DNA from: Sphingopyxis chilensis
GTDB taxonomy: Bacteria; Pseudomonadota; Alphaproteobacteria; Sphingomonadales; Sphingomonadaceae
Length of the DNA stretch: 64,000 nucleotides
Assembly: GCF_035930445.1 (NCBI RefSeq)
Contig: NZ_CP142394.1
Span: 3,691,501 to 3,755,500 of the forward strand
Direction of reading: 5' to 3'
Within the stretch, counting starts at the first letter, position 1, and every line of letters begins with the position of its first letter. Below the pieces are notes generated by a model, which saw only the letters and a program-made list of their open reading frames with translations, ran no database searches and was not told where the DNA came from. Positions 17,590 through 24,225 of this stretch are shown one piece after another. The translations under genes were made by a program, and so were the position numbers.

Positions 17590-18413
17590 GCGGCGCCTCC
17601 CGAAAGCGAGGCGAGCCGCCGGTAGGCATCGGCGGCAAAGCCCATCGAGAGCGTCTTGGGCATGGGCTGGATATCCATCATCTGGAGCGGCGGACGGCCT
17701 CCGCCGGCGCCCGCGAGCCCGCTCGAACTGCTCGCCTGCGCGTGCCAGCCCGAGGGGGGGAAGGGTTTCATATTTTCGACCTTGCCGCCCTCTTCGAGCT
17801 TCACGCGAAAGCGTTCGCGGATCTCGCCAAGGCTGCGCATGCTGCCGTCGGCGGCGTAAAAGACCGAACGATTGGCGGCGGCGGCCTCGGGCATCATCGA
17901 TGCGCCGGGCTGGTCGGGGTTGGCTGCGAGCGCCGTCAGGAATTTGGCGGCACCGCCGCTCCCGAGGAAATGCGCGAGATAGAGATCGACCGGCTCGGCG
18001 GCGCGGCCGATCCGGCTTTCGAGATAGGTGCGATTGTCACCGGTCAGCGCGGCCGCCATGTTCGAAGACGCCGTCGGATCGTCGCGCAGATCGAAAATCT
18101 GCTGGCGGAGCGCGGGGTCGGCGACGGTCAGCCGGCCCGACGCGTCGCGGCCGATCGCATCGGCAGCCCACGCTAGGCCATGGTTCGCGCCGTGGCGGTC
18201 GAGCGTTGCAAGCCAGGTCTGTCTGGTGAACTGATAAAGGCCGCGCGCCGATGAGGTCTGGGCCTGCGCGGCCGGATTATAGCCGCTCTCGACGCGGGCG
18301 ACGTCGAACAGATAGTCGAAATCGATTCCCGACCGCGCCGACGCGTTCTGCACCGCATCGAGCACGGGTGCGGCGATGCGGCCGGCGCCTAGGGGATTGT
18401 TGATTGCGTTCAT
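17586..18413 (-). CDS. Flagellum-associated lytic transglycosylase (SLT domain)
   Basis: 275 residues. The SLT-type domain (about 20-170) has the catalytic Glu in RVESGYNP and the following SSARGLYQFTRQTWL motif; the C-terminal 100 residues are low-complexity. There is no evident signal peptide, so export may go through the flagellar apparatus, as for FlgJ (inference). The FlgJ here has only the rod-binding half, so this enzyme probably supplies the missing peptidoglycan cleavage for rod penetration. It is first in the operon with flhA and fliA, 21 bases after the predicted start of a sigma-54 transcript. Confidence 0.85.
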   Translation of the reverse strand: MNAINNPLGAGRIAAPVLDAVQNASARSGIDFDYLFDVARVESGYNPAAQAQTSSARGLYQFTRQTWLATLDRHGANHGLAWAADAIGRDASGRLTVADPALRQQIFDLRDDPTASSNMAAALTGDNRTYLESRIGRAAEPVDLYLAHFLGSGGAAKFLTALAANPDQPGASMMPEAAAANRSVFYAADGSMRSLGEIRERFRVKLEEGGKVENMKPFPPSGWHAQASSSSGLAGAGGGRPPLQMMDIQPMPKTLSMGFAADAYRRLASLSGGAA

Positions 18414-18444
18414 GGCTCTGGTTCCGCTTGTTCAGCAGACCAAA

Positions 18445-18460
18445 AGCAATCATCGTGCCA
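18445..18460 (-). promoter_or_regulatory. Sigma-54 promoter for transglycosylase-flhA-fliA
   Basis: On the minus strand TGGCACG-ATGA-TTGCT matches the -24/-12 consensus, with GG and GC 12 bases apart. It lies 32 bases upstream of the transglycosylase ATG. Confidence 0.85.
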
Positions 18461-18492
18461 TTTCTCGAAAGTCTAGGAAAATTATCTGGTTA

Positions 18493-18798
18493 TCAGTAGC
18501 TTAAAGCCGCACCCCGCGGTCGCGTGCCGCGGATTTCGTGATTCTTGTCAATCCTCTGACGCGTCCAGTTCTTCAAGATATTGACGCGCACCGCCGCGGC
18601 CTCAAGCTGGTTCAGCGTCTGCCCGATCAGCGCGCGCGCGCGATGTTCGCTGCCCGCGGGGATCGCCGCGCCGCGAAACAGGATTACCGCAGTGGCGAGT
18701 TCTTCGGTCGCCGCGATGATCGCGCCGGCGTCGTGGCCGTCGAGCGCGCCGACGAGCGTGTTGAGCCGCGACTGAACCTCGTCCATCTGCGCCAGCAT
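18493..18798 (-). CDS. flgN: FlgN-like flagellar export chaperone (putative)
   Basis: 101 residues, mainly helical, with a central amphipathic stretch and a basic C-terminus. Overall similarity to FlgN is weak; the call rests on size, helical character and position directly after flgM with a one-base overlap (TGATG), the classic flgMN order. FlgN holds the hook-associated proteins FlgK and FlgL before export and both are encoded here. The final 20 residues (RGTRPRGAALSY) look like a disordered tail. Confidence 0.55.
   Translation of the reverse strand: MLAQMDEVQSRLNTLVGALDGHDAGAIIAATEELATAVILFRGAAIPAGSEHRARALIGQTLNQLEAAAVRVNILKNWTRQRIDKNHEIRGTRPRGAALSY
18546..18561. promoter_or_regulatory. 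Candidate sigma-54 enhancer palindrome (UAS), inside flgN
   Basis: TGTCA-ATCCTC-TGACG matches the CGTCA-N6-TGACG element seen near the other sigma-54 promoters. It lies about 90 bases upstream of the 18445-18460 promoter, a normal enhancer distance, within the flgN coding region. Confidence 0.45.
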
Positions 18799-19094
18799 CA
18801 GTCGGTCCCGCGGCCGTGGAAATCGAGCATGGCGCTCGCGATGATCGCCGGGTGGACGCCATAGCTGCCATTCGCGATCGCCGTGCGCAGCGAGGCGACG
18901 CGTGCGACATCGACAGGCGGCGACTGGTCGGCCAGGCTGTTAGCGAGGCGCGTCAGCTTTGCGGTCGGTAGATTCTCCTGCGCCGGCTGGAGCTGCGCGG
19001 GCGCGCGCGCCGCGACATTGTCGCTGGCGACCCGCCGCAACGGGCCGGTGCGGCCGACGCCGCCAACGGGTCCGATCTTGCTGTCACCCGACAT
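18798..19094 (-). CDS. flgM: Anti-sigma-28 factor FlgM
   Basis: 98 residues; the C-terminal half holds the FlgM pattern (TAKLTRLANSL, DVARVASLRTAIANGSYGVHPAIIASAML). The N-terminal half is disordered, as in other FlgM proteins that are exported through the hook. It binds FliA until hook completion. ATG 19094 follows GGAGG at ideal spacing; ATG 19106 lacks this. A sigma-28 promoter at 19148-19174 would make it autoregulated through FliA. Confidence 0.88.
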   Translation of the reverse strand: MSGDSKIGPVGGVGRTGPLRRVASDNVAARAPAQLQPAQENLPTAKLTRLANSLADQSPPVDVARVASLRTAIANGSYGVHPAIIASAMLDFHGRGTD

Positions 19095-19113
19095 AAAAGC
19101 CTCCATCCGGTGC

Positions 19114-19129
19114 CGTCAGAAAAGTGACG
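19114..19129. promoter_or_regulatory. CGTCA-N6-TGACG palindrome in the flgM leader
   Basis: CGTCAGAAAAGTGACG lies between the predicted sigma-28 start (about 19141) and the flgM ribosome site. As DNA it matches the candidate flagellar enhancer. As RNA it forms a 7-bp hairpin (GCCGTCA/TGACGGC). Confidence 0.45.
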
Positions 19130-19147
19130 GCGCGGTTCACGAAGGCT

Positions 19148-19174
19148 TTAACGGACGCGATCCGCGGCGATTAA
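19148..19174 (-). promoter_or_regulatory. Sigma-28 promoter for flgMN
   Basis: On the minus strand TTAA, 15 bases, then TCCGTTAA. The arrangement equals the enteric TAAA-N15-GCCGATAA consensus and the other three sites in this island. Confidence 0.75.
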
Positions 19175-19187
19175 GGCCGCCGATCAC

Positions 19188-19238
19188 AAAAAACAAAAGA
19201 AAGGCCCGGCGCCGTCGGAAAGCCGACAGCCCGGGCCC
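19188..19238 (-). terminator. Rho-independent terminator after flgA
   Basis: On the minus strand a GC-rich hairpin (core CTGTCGGC ... GCCGACGG, flanked by CCGGGC/GCCCGG) is followed by a T-rich run of about 14 bases. It separates flgA from the flgM promoter. Confidence 0.8.
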
Positions 19239-19262
19239 GGTGGATGGGTAAGCAGGCGAAAA

Positions 19263-19772
19263 TCAGTCTTGCAGCACCGCGCGTCCGGGGCCTGTGACGG
19301 TGGCGCTGAGCGACGACCGGGTGTCGTTGCCCTTGAGCGCGATCGTTTCGCCGACGCGCCCGTCCTCGGCGGCGATCGCGGCATAGCTGATCGAATAGCT
19401 GTCGGTGTCGATCGTCACGCGAACATTGTCGCCGCGGCGGATCACCGGGGCGCTTGCCGCGGGACGGGCATAGTTTGCCGCCGCGGGGGCCGCGCCGGCG
19501 GGGCCCGTCATCGGGACGCGCAGGCGCCAGCCGAGCGGGGCGCAGCGCACCGCGAGCGTGCGCGCGTCGATGGCGGTGATCGACGCCTGTTCGGGACAGC
19601 GCGCAAGCTTGATGCGGCGGTCGATCGGGGTCGCGGTGCGACCCAGGGCGCTGGCGATCGTTGCGGTCAGCGCATCGATCGATTGCCAGTCCTCGGTTGC
19701 CTGCTGGGCCCCGGCGATATGCGGGACGACGGTGGCGCAGGCGGCGAGGCCGGCGAGAATTTTGCGGGACAA
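19263..19772 (-). CDS. flgA: Flagellar P-ring chaperone FlgA
   Basis: 169 residues with a signal peptide (SRKILAGLAACATVVPHIAGA) and a C-terminal SAF-like beta domain (VIRRGDNVRVTIDTDSYSISYAAIAAEDGRVGETIAL). FlgA works in the periplasm to assemble FlgI into the P ring. I choose TTG 19772: AAGGAG lies 7 bases upstream, the signal peptide begins there, and the sigma-54 promoter at 19811-19827 lies downstream of the alternative ATG at 19832, ruling that out. It is divergent from flgB. Confidence 0.85.
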   Translation of the reverse strand: MSRKILAGLAACATVVPHIAGAQQATEDWQSIDALTATIASALGRTATPIDRRIKLARCPEQASITAIDARTLAVRCAPLGWRLRVPMTGPAGAAPAAANYARPAASAPVIRRGDNVRVTIDTDSYSISYAAIAAEDGRVGETIALKGNDTRSSLSATVTGPGRAVLQD

Positions 19773-19810
19773 GGTCGATCTCCTTCGATCCGATAGGCTC
19801 GCCCGATATT

Positions 19811-19827
19811 GTGCAGGAAGCGTGCCA
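19811..19827 (-). promoter_or_regulatory. Sigma-54 promoter for flgA
   Basis: On the minus strand TGGCACG-CTTC-CTGCA, with GG and GC 12 bases apart. Transcription would start near 19801, 29 bases before the TTG start of flgA. Confidence 0.8.
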
Positions 19828-19869
19828 GTCACGGTTTGACGCGCGGTTCCGCCGGACGCGACCGCGCGT

Positions 19870-19885
19870 CGTCAGATTTTTGACG
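19870..19885. promoter_or_regulatory. Candidate sigma-54 enhancer between flgA and flgB
   Basis: CGTCAGATTTTTGACG is a palindrome lying between two divergent sigma-54 promoters, about 45 bases from the flgA and 65 from the flgB -24 element. One bound activator could serve both. Confidence 0.55.
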
Positions 19886-19948
19886 AGCCGCTCGGCGTCG
19901 TTTGCATGATCTTATATAAATAGCTGAAATAATGAGAAAAATCATGTT

Positions 19949-19964
19949 TGGCACGGCCATTGCA
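19949..19964 (+). promoter_or_regulatory. Sigma-54 promoter for flgB operon
   Basis: TGGCACG-GCCA-TTGCA is a perfect -24/-12 match. Start of transcription is expected near 19975. Confidence 0.88.
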
Positions 19965-20024
19965 TTATGCCTTGGTGTTTTTCCGCGCGTCCGTGCCAGC
20001 CGGCCGGACCCCGGCGAACGGCTC

Positions 20025-20106
20025 CGACGCCGGAGGGCGGCAACCGAAGGCCTGCCGCTGGATGGCGGGATTGGAAGGCCCGCCGCCGGATGGCGGAAAT
20101 GGAAGG
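20025..20106 (+). repeat. Three tandem 28-base hairpin repeats in the flgB leader
   Basis: Units begin at 20025, 20053 and 20081. Over 26 aligned bases the third matches the second at 22 and the first at 21. Each holds a small hairpin (CCGCC-GGAT-GGCGG in the third) and ends in an SD-like GAAGG; the last GGAAGGAA is the flgB ribosome site. The GGATGGCGG in units two and three also contains ATG codons. Confidence 0.75.
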
Positions 20107-20112
20107 AATGTG

Positions 20113-20454
20113 ATGATGGCATCCGAGAAACTCTTTGGCCTGCATGCGACGGCACTCCAGCTTCGCAGCCAGCGCATGATGATGCTCGCGTCGAACATCG
20201 CGAATGCCGCGACGCCGGGTTACAAGGCGCGCGATCTCGACTTCGCCAAGGCGCTGGACCTCGCGCAGCAAGGTGCCTCGACCGAAAGCGCGGAGTCGTA
20301 CCGGGTGCCCGTCCAGGCGTCGCTTGACGGCAATACCGTCGAGATGGCGACCGAGCAGACCGCCTATGCCGAAAACGCGCTCGCCTATCGTTCGAGCCTC
20401 GCTTTCCTCAGCGGCCGCATCAACACGCTGTCGCGCGCGCTGAAGGGCGAATGA
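20113..20454 (+). CDS. flgB: Flagellar proximal rod protein FlgB
   Basis: 113 residues, short but typical of the family, with the rod/hook N-terminal motif RMMMLASNIANAATPGYKARD and a C-terminal helix (YAENALAYRSSLAFLSGRINTL). It forms the base of the rod on the MS ring. ATG 20113 follows GGAAGGAA. An in-frame ATG at 20062 inside the repeat array would add 17 Gly/Pro-rich residues and is less likely. A seven-codon frame (20090-20113) ends on the flgB start as TGATG. First gene of a sigma-54 operon that runs at least to flgL. Confidence 0.9.
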   Translation: MMASEKLFGLHATALQLRSQRMMMLASNIANAATPGYKARDLDFAKALDLAQQGASTESAESYRVPVQASLDGNTVEMATEQTAYAENALAYRSSLAFLSGRINTLSRALKGE

Positions 20455-20861
20455 CGATGAACGGCAATTTCTCCGTCTTCGACATCAGCGGTCGCGCCAT
20501 GTCGGCGCAGCTCGTCCGGCTGAACACCACCGCCTCGAACCTCGCCAACGCGGGGACGGTCGCGGGCAGCGAAGCGGGCGCCTTCCGCTCGCTGAAGCCC
20601 GTCTTTCGCACTGTGATGGACGACCATGGCCGCGCGACGGTGCAGATCGACCAGGTCACGACCTCGAAAATGGCGCCTTCGAAGCGCCACGATCCGTCGA
20701 ACCCGCTCGCCGACGCCGACGGCAACGTCTGGGAAGCCGCGGTCGATAGCGCCGCCGAGCTCGTCGAGATGGTCGAGACCGCGCGCCAGTATCAGAACAA
20801 TGTCCAGGTCCTCGAAACCGCGAAGGGCCTGATCAACGAAACCCTCAGGATGGGACAGTAA
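20451..20861 (+). CDS. flgC: Flagellar proximal rod protein FlgC
   Basis: 136 residues with the FlgC pattern FDISGRAMSAQLVRLNTTASNLANAGTV and a C-terminal VEMVETARQYQNNVQVLETAKGLI helix. It stacks on FlgB in the rod. ATGA overlap with flgB indicates coupling; a second Met two codons in is also possible. Confidence 0.93.
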   Translation: MTMNGNFSVFDISGRAMSAQLVRLNTTASNLANAGTVAGSEAGAFRSLKPVFRTVMDDHGRATVQIDQVTTSKMAPSKRHDPSNPLADADGNVWEAAVDSAAELVEMVETARQYQNNVQVLETAKGLINETLRMGQ

Positions 20862-20862
20862 G

Positions 20863-21162
20863 ATGGGCGTCTACAGCATCACGAACAACAATCCGGTGAT
20901 CCAGCCGAAAGGCAGCAGTCAGCAGATGGACCAGAGCGATTTCCTTCGCCTGATGACCGCGCAGCTGTCGCAGCAGGATCCTTTCAACCCCGTCGATAAC
21001 ACCGAGATGGTCGCGCAGATGGCGCAATTCTCGAGCCTCGCGGGGATCAGCGAAACCAACACGGTGCTCGCGCAGATTTCGGAGCAGCTCGCCGCGCAGA
21101 CGCAGCTGCTTCAGGACATCAAGGCCGCAACGCCCTCGACCCCCACCACCCAGGAAGGATAA
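20863..21162 (+). CDS. flgD: Flagellar hook-capping protein FlgD, short form
   Basis: 99 residues, against about 220-230 in enteric bacteria. Only the conserved N-terminal capping region is present (MDQSDFLRLMTAQLSQQDPFNPVDNTEMVAQMAQFSSLAGISETN), followed by a helix and a Thr/Pro-rich end. The Ig-like and tudor-like domains of full FlgD are missing and there is no frameshifted remnant downstream: flgE starts four bases later. FlgD is the scaffold for hook assembly. The short form pairs with a short FlgE here. Confidence 0.88.
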   Translation: MGVYSITNNNPVIQPKGSSQQMDQSDFLRLMTAQLSQQDPFNPVDNTEMVAQMAQFSSLAGISETNTVLAQISEQLAAQTQLLQDIKAATPSTPTTQEG

Positions 21163-21166
21163 GTCC

Positions 21167-21994
21167 ATGTCATTCTTTACCTCGCTTTCGGGCCTCAAGG
21201 CCTCGCAAACCGACATGTCGGTCATCTCGAACAATATCGCCAACGCGGGCTCGGTCGGCTTCAAGCGCAGCAAGGCGCAGTTCGGCGACATTTTCGCTTC
21301 GTCGCCGACGCAGTCGACGAAGACGATCGCGGGCCAGGGCACGCGCCTCAATGGCATCACCCAGCAGTTCACGCAGGGATCGTACGAAGCGAGCGAAAAG
21401 ACGCTCGACATGGCGATCGTCGGCGAGGGCATGTTCATCGTGAAGGGCAATCCCCCGACCGAGGCGATCACCTATACGCGCAACGGTTCGTTCGAACCGA
21501 CGCCCGATGGCTATGTCATCGACACGACGGGCGCAAAGCTCCAGCTCCTGCCCGTTGACGCCAACGGCAACGTCACCAACAACACGCTCGCCGGCGCCTA
21601 TGACCTGCAACTGCCCACGGGCGCGCCGTCCGATCCGACCTCGTCGCTGGTCAATGTGTCGATCGGCCTCGACGGCCTCGTCACGGCGACCTTCGCCAAT
21701 GGCGAGGACCAGATGCTCGGCAAGGTCGCGATGGCAACCTTCCCGACGATGTCGGGCCTGCGCCCGACCGGCGACGCGCACTGGCAGTCGACGGGCGAAA
21801 GCGGCGCGCCGACGATCGACGGTCCGACCAGCGGCTCGATGGGCGCGGTTCGTTCGGGGGCGCTCGAACGGTCGAACGTCGATATCACCGAGGAACTGGT
21901 GATGCTGATGTCGGCGCAACGCAATTTCCAGGCCAATGCCAAAGCGATCGAGGGCGCGTCGCAGCTGACCCAGACGATCATCGGCATGCGCTGA
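21167..21994 (+). CDS. flgE: Flagellar hook protein FlgE, short form
   Basis: 275 residues, against about 400 in Salmonella. The N-terminal D0 segment (SFFTSLSGLKASQTDMSVISNNIANAGSVGFKRSK) and C-terminal end (LVMLMSAQRNFQANAKAIEGASQLTQTIIGMR) are intact, with one central beta domain. The length suggests that the outer variable domain is absent, giving a thin hook. Position after flgD and before flgF supports the hook assignment over a rod protein. Confidence 0.88.
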   Translation: MSFFTSLSGLKASQTDMSVISNNIANAGSVGFKRSKAQFGDIFASSPTQSTKTIAGQGTRLNGITQQFTQGSYEASEKTLDMAIVGEGMFIVKGNPPTEAITYTRNGSFEPTPDGYVIDTTGAKLQLLPVDANGNVTNNTLAGAYDLQLPTGAPSDPTSSLVNVSIGLDGLVTATFANGEDQMLGKVAMATFPTMSGLRPTGDAHWQSTGESGAPTIDGPTSGSMGAVRSGALERSNVDITEELVMLMSAQRNFQANAKAIEGASQLTQTIIGMR

Positions 21995-22029
21995 CGCAGC
22001 CCTGACCGCCGCCTGCCGGGAGTATCCAG

Positions 22030-22773
22030 ATGGACCGCCTCATCTATACCAGCCTTACCGCGATGCGGGGCAGCATGTCCCGGCAGACGGCGATCGCCAA
22101 CAATCTGGCGAACGCGCAGACGCCCGGCTTCCGCGCCGATATGGCCAATGCCCAGTCGTTGTGGCTCGACGGCAGCGGGCTCGACGCGCGCGCGATGTCG
22201 TCGGAAGAAGTGCTCGGCGCCGACATGCGCGCCGGCACCGTCACCCAGACGGGCCGCGACCTCGACATCGCGATGCAGGGCGACGCTTTGCTGGTCGTGC
22301 AGGCGAAGGATGGCGAAGAAGCTTATACGCGGCGCGGCGACCTGCAGGTCGCGCCGAGCGGGCTCTTGACCACCGGGGACGGCAATCCCGTCCAGGGCAC
22401 GCAGGGCCCGGTGACGATCCCGCCCGCCGACGCGATCACCATCGACCAGGAAGGTCGTGTGTGGATCGTGCCGCAGGGAGGCGACGCCGAGAATCCGCAG
22501 GAAGTCGACCGGCTGCGGCTCGCGACGCCGGCGGGGTCGGAGATCGCCAAGGGGCTCGACGGCCTGTTCCGCGTGAAGGGCGGCGGCATCCTGCCCGACG
22601 ATCCCGAAGCGCGCCTCCTCACCCGCTCGATCGAAGGATCGAACGTCACCGCCACCAGCGCGCTCGTCGAGATGATCGAGGCGAGCCGCAGCTGGGACAC
22701 GCAATTGAAGATGATCGGCGACGTGCGCGACATGGACAGCGCGACCGCCAATCTGATGCAGCTCCCCCGTTAA
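22030..22773 (+). CDS. flgF: Flagellar rod protein FlgF
   Basis: 247 residues, FlgF length. The N-terminus (IYTSLTAMRGSMSRQTAIANNLANAQTPGFRADM) and C-terminus (SALVEMIEASRSWDTQLKMIGDVRDMD) are those of rod proteins. It forms part of the rod between FlgC and FlgG. It sits between flgE and flgG in the conserved order. Confidence 0.93.
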   Translation: MDRLIYTSLTAMRGSMSRQTAIANNLANAQTPGFRADMANAQSLWLDGSGLDARAMSSEEVLGADMRAGTVTQTGRDLDIAMQGDALLVVQAKDGEEAYTRRGDLQVAPSGLLTTGDGNPVQGTQGPVTIPPADAITIDQEGRVWIVPQGGDAENPQEVDRLRLATPAGSEIAKGLDGLFRVKGGGILPDDPEARLLTRSIEGSNVTATSALVEMIEASRSWDTQLKMIGDVRDMDSATANLMQLPR

Positions 22774-22785
22774 GGAGAATTTGAA

Positions 22786-23571
22786 ATGAGTATCGGTGCC
22801 TTGCACGTCGCGCGGACCGGTCTGGATGCCCAGGGCTTCCGGATGCAGGTGATCGCCAACAACCTCGCCAACGTCAACACGACGGGTTTCAAGCGCGACC
22901 GCGCGAGCTTCGAGACGCTGAGTTATCAGATGATGACGCAGGCGGGCGCGCAATCGACCGCCGAAAACCGCTATGCGACAGGGCTCAACCTCGGCACCGG
23001 CGTCGCCTTGAACGGCACCGCGCGCATCGATACGCAGGGCAGCTTCCAGACGACGGGCAACGGCCTCGACGTCGCGATCGACGGCGCCGGCTATTTCCAG
23101 GTCGAAATGCCCGACGGGCGTATCGGCTATACCCGCGCCGGCAATTTCGGCCGCTCGCCCGACGGGACGATCGTGACCTCGGACGGGAAGCCGCTGACCC
23201 CCGCGATCCAGATCCCCGAAGACGCGAGCAATGTGACGATCGGACTCGACGGCACCGTGTCGGCGACCGCCGCCGACGGCACCGCGCTCGAGCTCGGCCG
23301 GATGGAGATCGCGCGCTTTGCCAACCCGGCGGGGCTGCAGGCGATCGGCGGCAACATGCTCGTCGAGACGCAGGCCTCGGGCGCCCCGCTCGTCGGCGGT
23401 GCGGGCGAGGAAGGTCGCGGATCCTTGCGCGGCGGCATGCTCGAGGGATCGAATGTCAATGTGGTCGAGGAACTCGTCGACATGATCGAGACGCAGCGCG
23501 CTTATGAGGTCAATTCGAAGATGATTTCGGCCACCGACGAGATGATGAAAAATGCGTCGCAGACTCTCTAG
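22786..23571 (+). CDS. flgG: Flagellar distal rod protein FlgG
   Basis: 261 residues, the expected length, with LHVARTGLDAQGFRMQVIANNLANVNTTGFKRDRA at the N-terminus and VVEELVDMIETQRAYEVNSKMISATDEMM at the C-terminus. It makes the distal rod that passes through the P and L rings. AGGAGAA precedes the ATG. Its end overlaps the flgH start by 20 bases. Confidence 0.95.
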   Translation: MSIGALHVARTGLDAQGFRMQVIANNLANVNTTGFKRDRASFETLSYQMMTQAGAQSTAENRYATGLNLGTGVALNGTARIDTQGSFQTTGNGLDVAIDGAGYFQVEMPDGRIGYTRAGNFGRSPDGTIVTSDGKPLTPAIQIPEDASNVTIGLDGTVSATAADGTALELGRMEIARFANPAGLQAIGGNMLVETQASGAPLVGGAGEEGRGSLRGGMLEGSNVNVVEELVDMIETQRAYEVNSKMISATDEMMKNASQTL

Positions 23572-24211
23572 GCTGGCGCTGCTGGCCCTCGCGCTTGCGC
23601 CCATGGGGGCGCAGGCGAAGGACAAGCTGCCGCCCGACGCCTTTGCGGTGTCGATGCCGCTGCCCCCGCCGCCGCCGCCCGCGAACGGCTCGATCTTTCA
23701 AGGCGCCTATGTGCCGCTCACCTCGGGCGGGCGCGCGGGCGCCATCGGCGACATCATCACGATCCAGCTCGTCGAGCGCACCGCCGCGACAAAGAGCAAC
23801 GCCGCGGGTACGCAGCGCGACGGCGATATCGGCCTCAGCCCGCCGACCACCGGTCCGCTGTCGCTTTTCAACCCCAGCGATATCGCGATGGGGGGCGGCC
23901 AGCAGTTCAAGGGCAAGGGTGAGGCGTCGCAGTCGAACGCGCTGTCGGGCGAGGTCAGCGTGACTGTCGCCGCCGTCTATCCCAACGGCACGATGCTCGT
24001 GAAGGGCGAGAAATTCCTGACGCTCAATCGCGGCGACGAGCGCGTCCAGATTTCGGGGATCGTGCGCGCGATCGACATCAGCCCCGACAACCGCATCCTG
24101 TCGACGCGCGTCGCCAATGCGAACATCCGCTACGTCGGCAAGGGCGAGATCGCCCGCGCCAGCCGGCAAGGCTGGCTGCAGCGCTTCTTCTCGATCATCA
24201 GCCCCTTCTAA
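23552..24211 (+). CDS. flgH: Flagellar L-ring protein FlgH without lipobox
   Basis: 219 residues matching FlgH: GSIFQGAYVPL, GDIITIQLVERTAATKSN, the GxG...F.G.G segment and RISG-like VQISGIVRAIDISPDNRILSTRVANANI. FlgH is normally an outer-membrane lipoprotein with a Cys after the signal peptide. Here the signal (LALLALALAPMGAQA) has a type I cleavage site and the whole protein contains no Cys. The start lies inside flgG, as usual in compact operons. Confidence 0.9.
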   Translation: MRRRLSRLALLALALAPMGAQAKDKLPPDAFAVSMPLPPPPPPANGSIFQGAYVPLTSGGRAGAIGDIITIQLVERTAATKSNAAGTQRDGDIGLSPPTTGPLSLFNPSDIAMGGGQQFKGKGEASQSNALSGEVSVTVAAVYPNGTMLVKGEKFLTLNRGDERVQISGIVRAIDISPDNRILSTRVANANIRYVGKGEIARASRQGWLQRFFSIISPF

Positions 24212-24225
24212 CCGAGGAATTTGAA

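Larger units (their letters stand above)
19773..20112. other. flgA-flgB divergent control region
   Basis: A 340-base gene-free stretch. It holds the flgA sigma-54 promoter, the palindromic candidate enhancer, an AT-rich tract around 19905-19945, the flgB sigma-54 promoter, and a flgB leader of about 138 bases with three 28-base repeats. A small open frame over 19932-20327 is not believed to be a gene. Confidence 0.8.

Noticed and set aside
19773..19832. Longer FlgA start at ATG 19832
   Set aside because: It lies upstream of the sigma-54 promoter at 19811-19827, and the signal peptide begins at TTG 19772.
19932..20327. 131-codon plus-strand frame at the flgB leader
   Set aside because: Begins upstream of the sigma-54 promoter and overlaps flgB out of frame.
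20846..21166. flgD as a frameshifted pseudogene
   Set aside because: The short gene ends cleanly four bases before flgE; no remnant of the missing domains is present in other frames.
21598..23625. 675-codon minus-strand frame across flgE-flgH
   Set aside because: Crosses four canonical flagellar genes in antisense; no domain.
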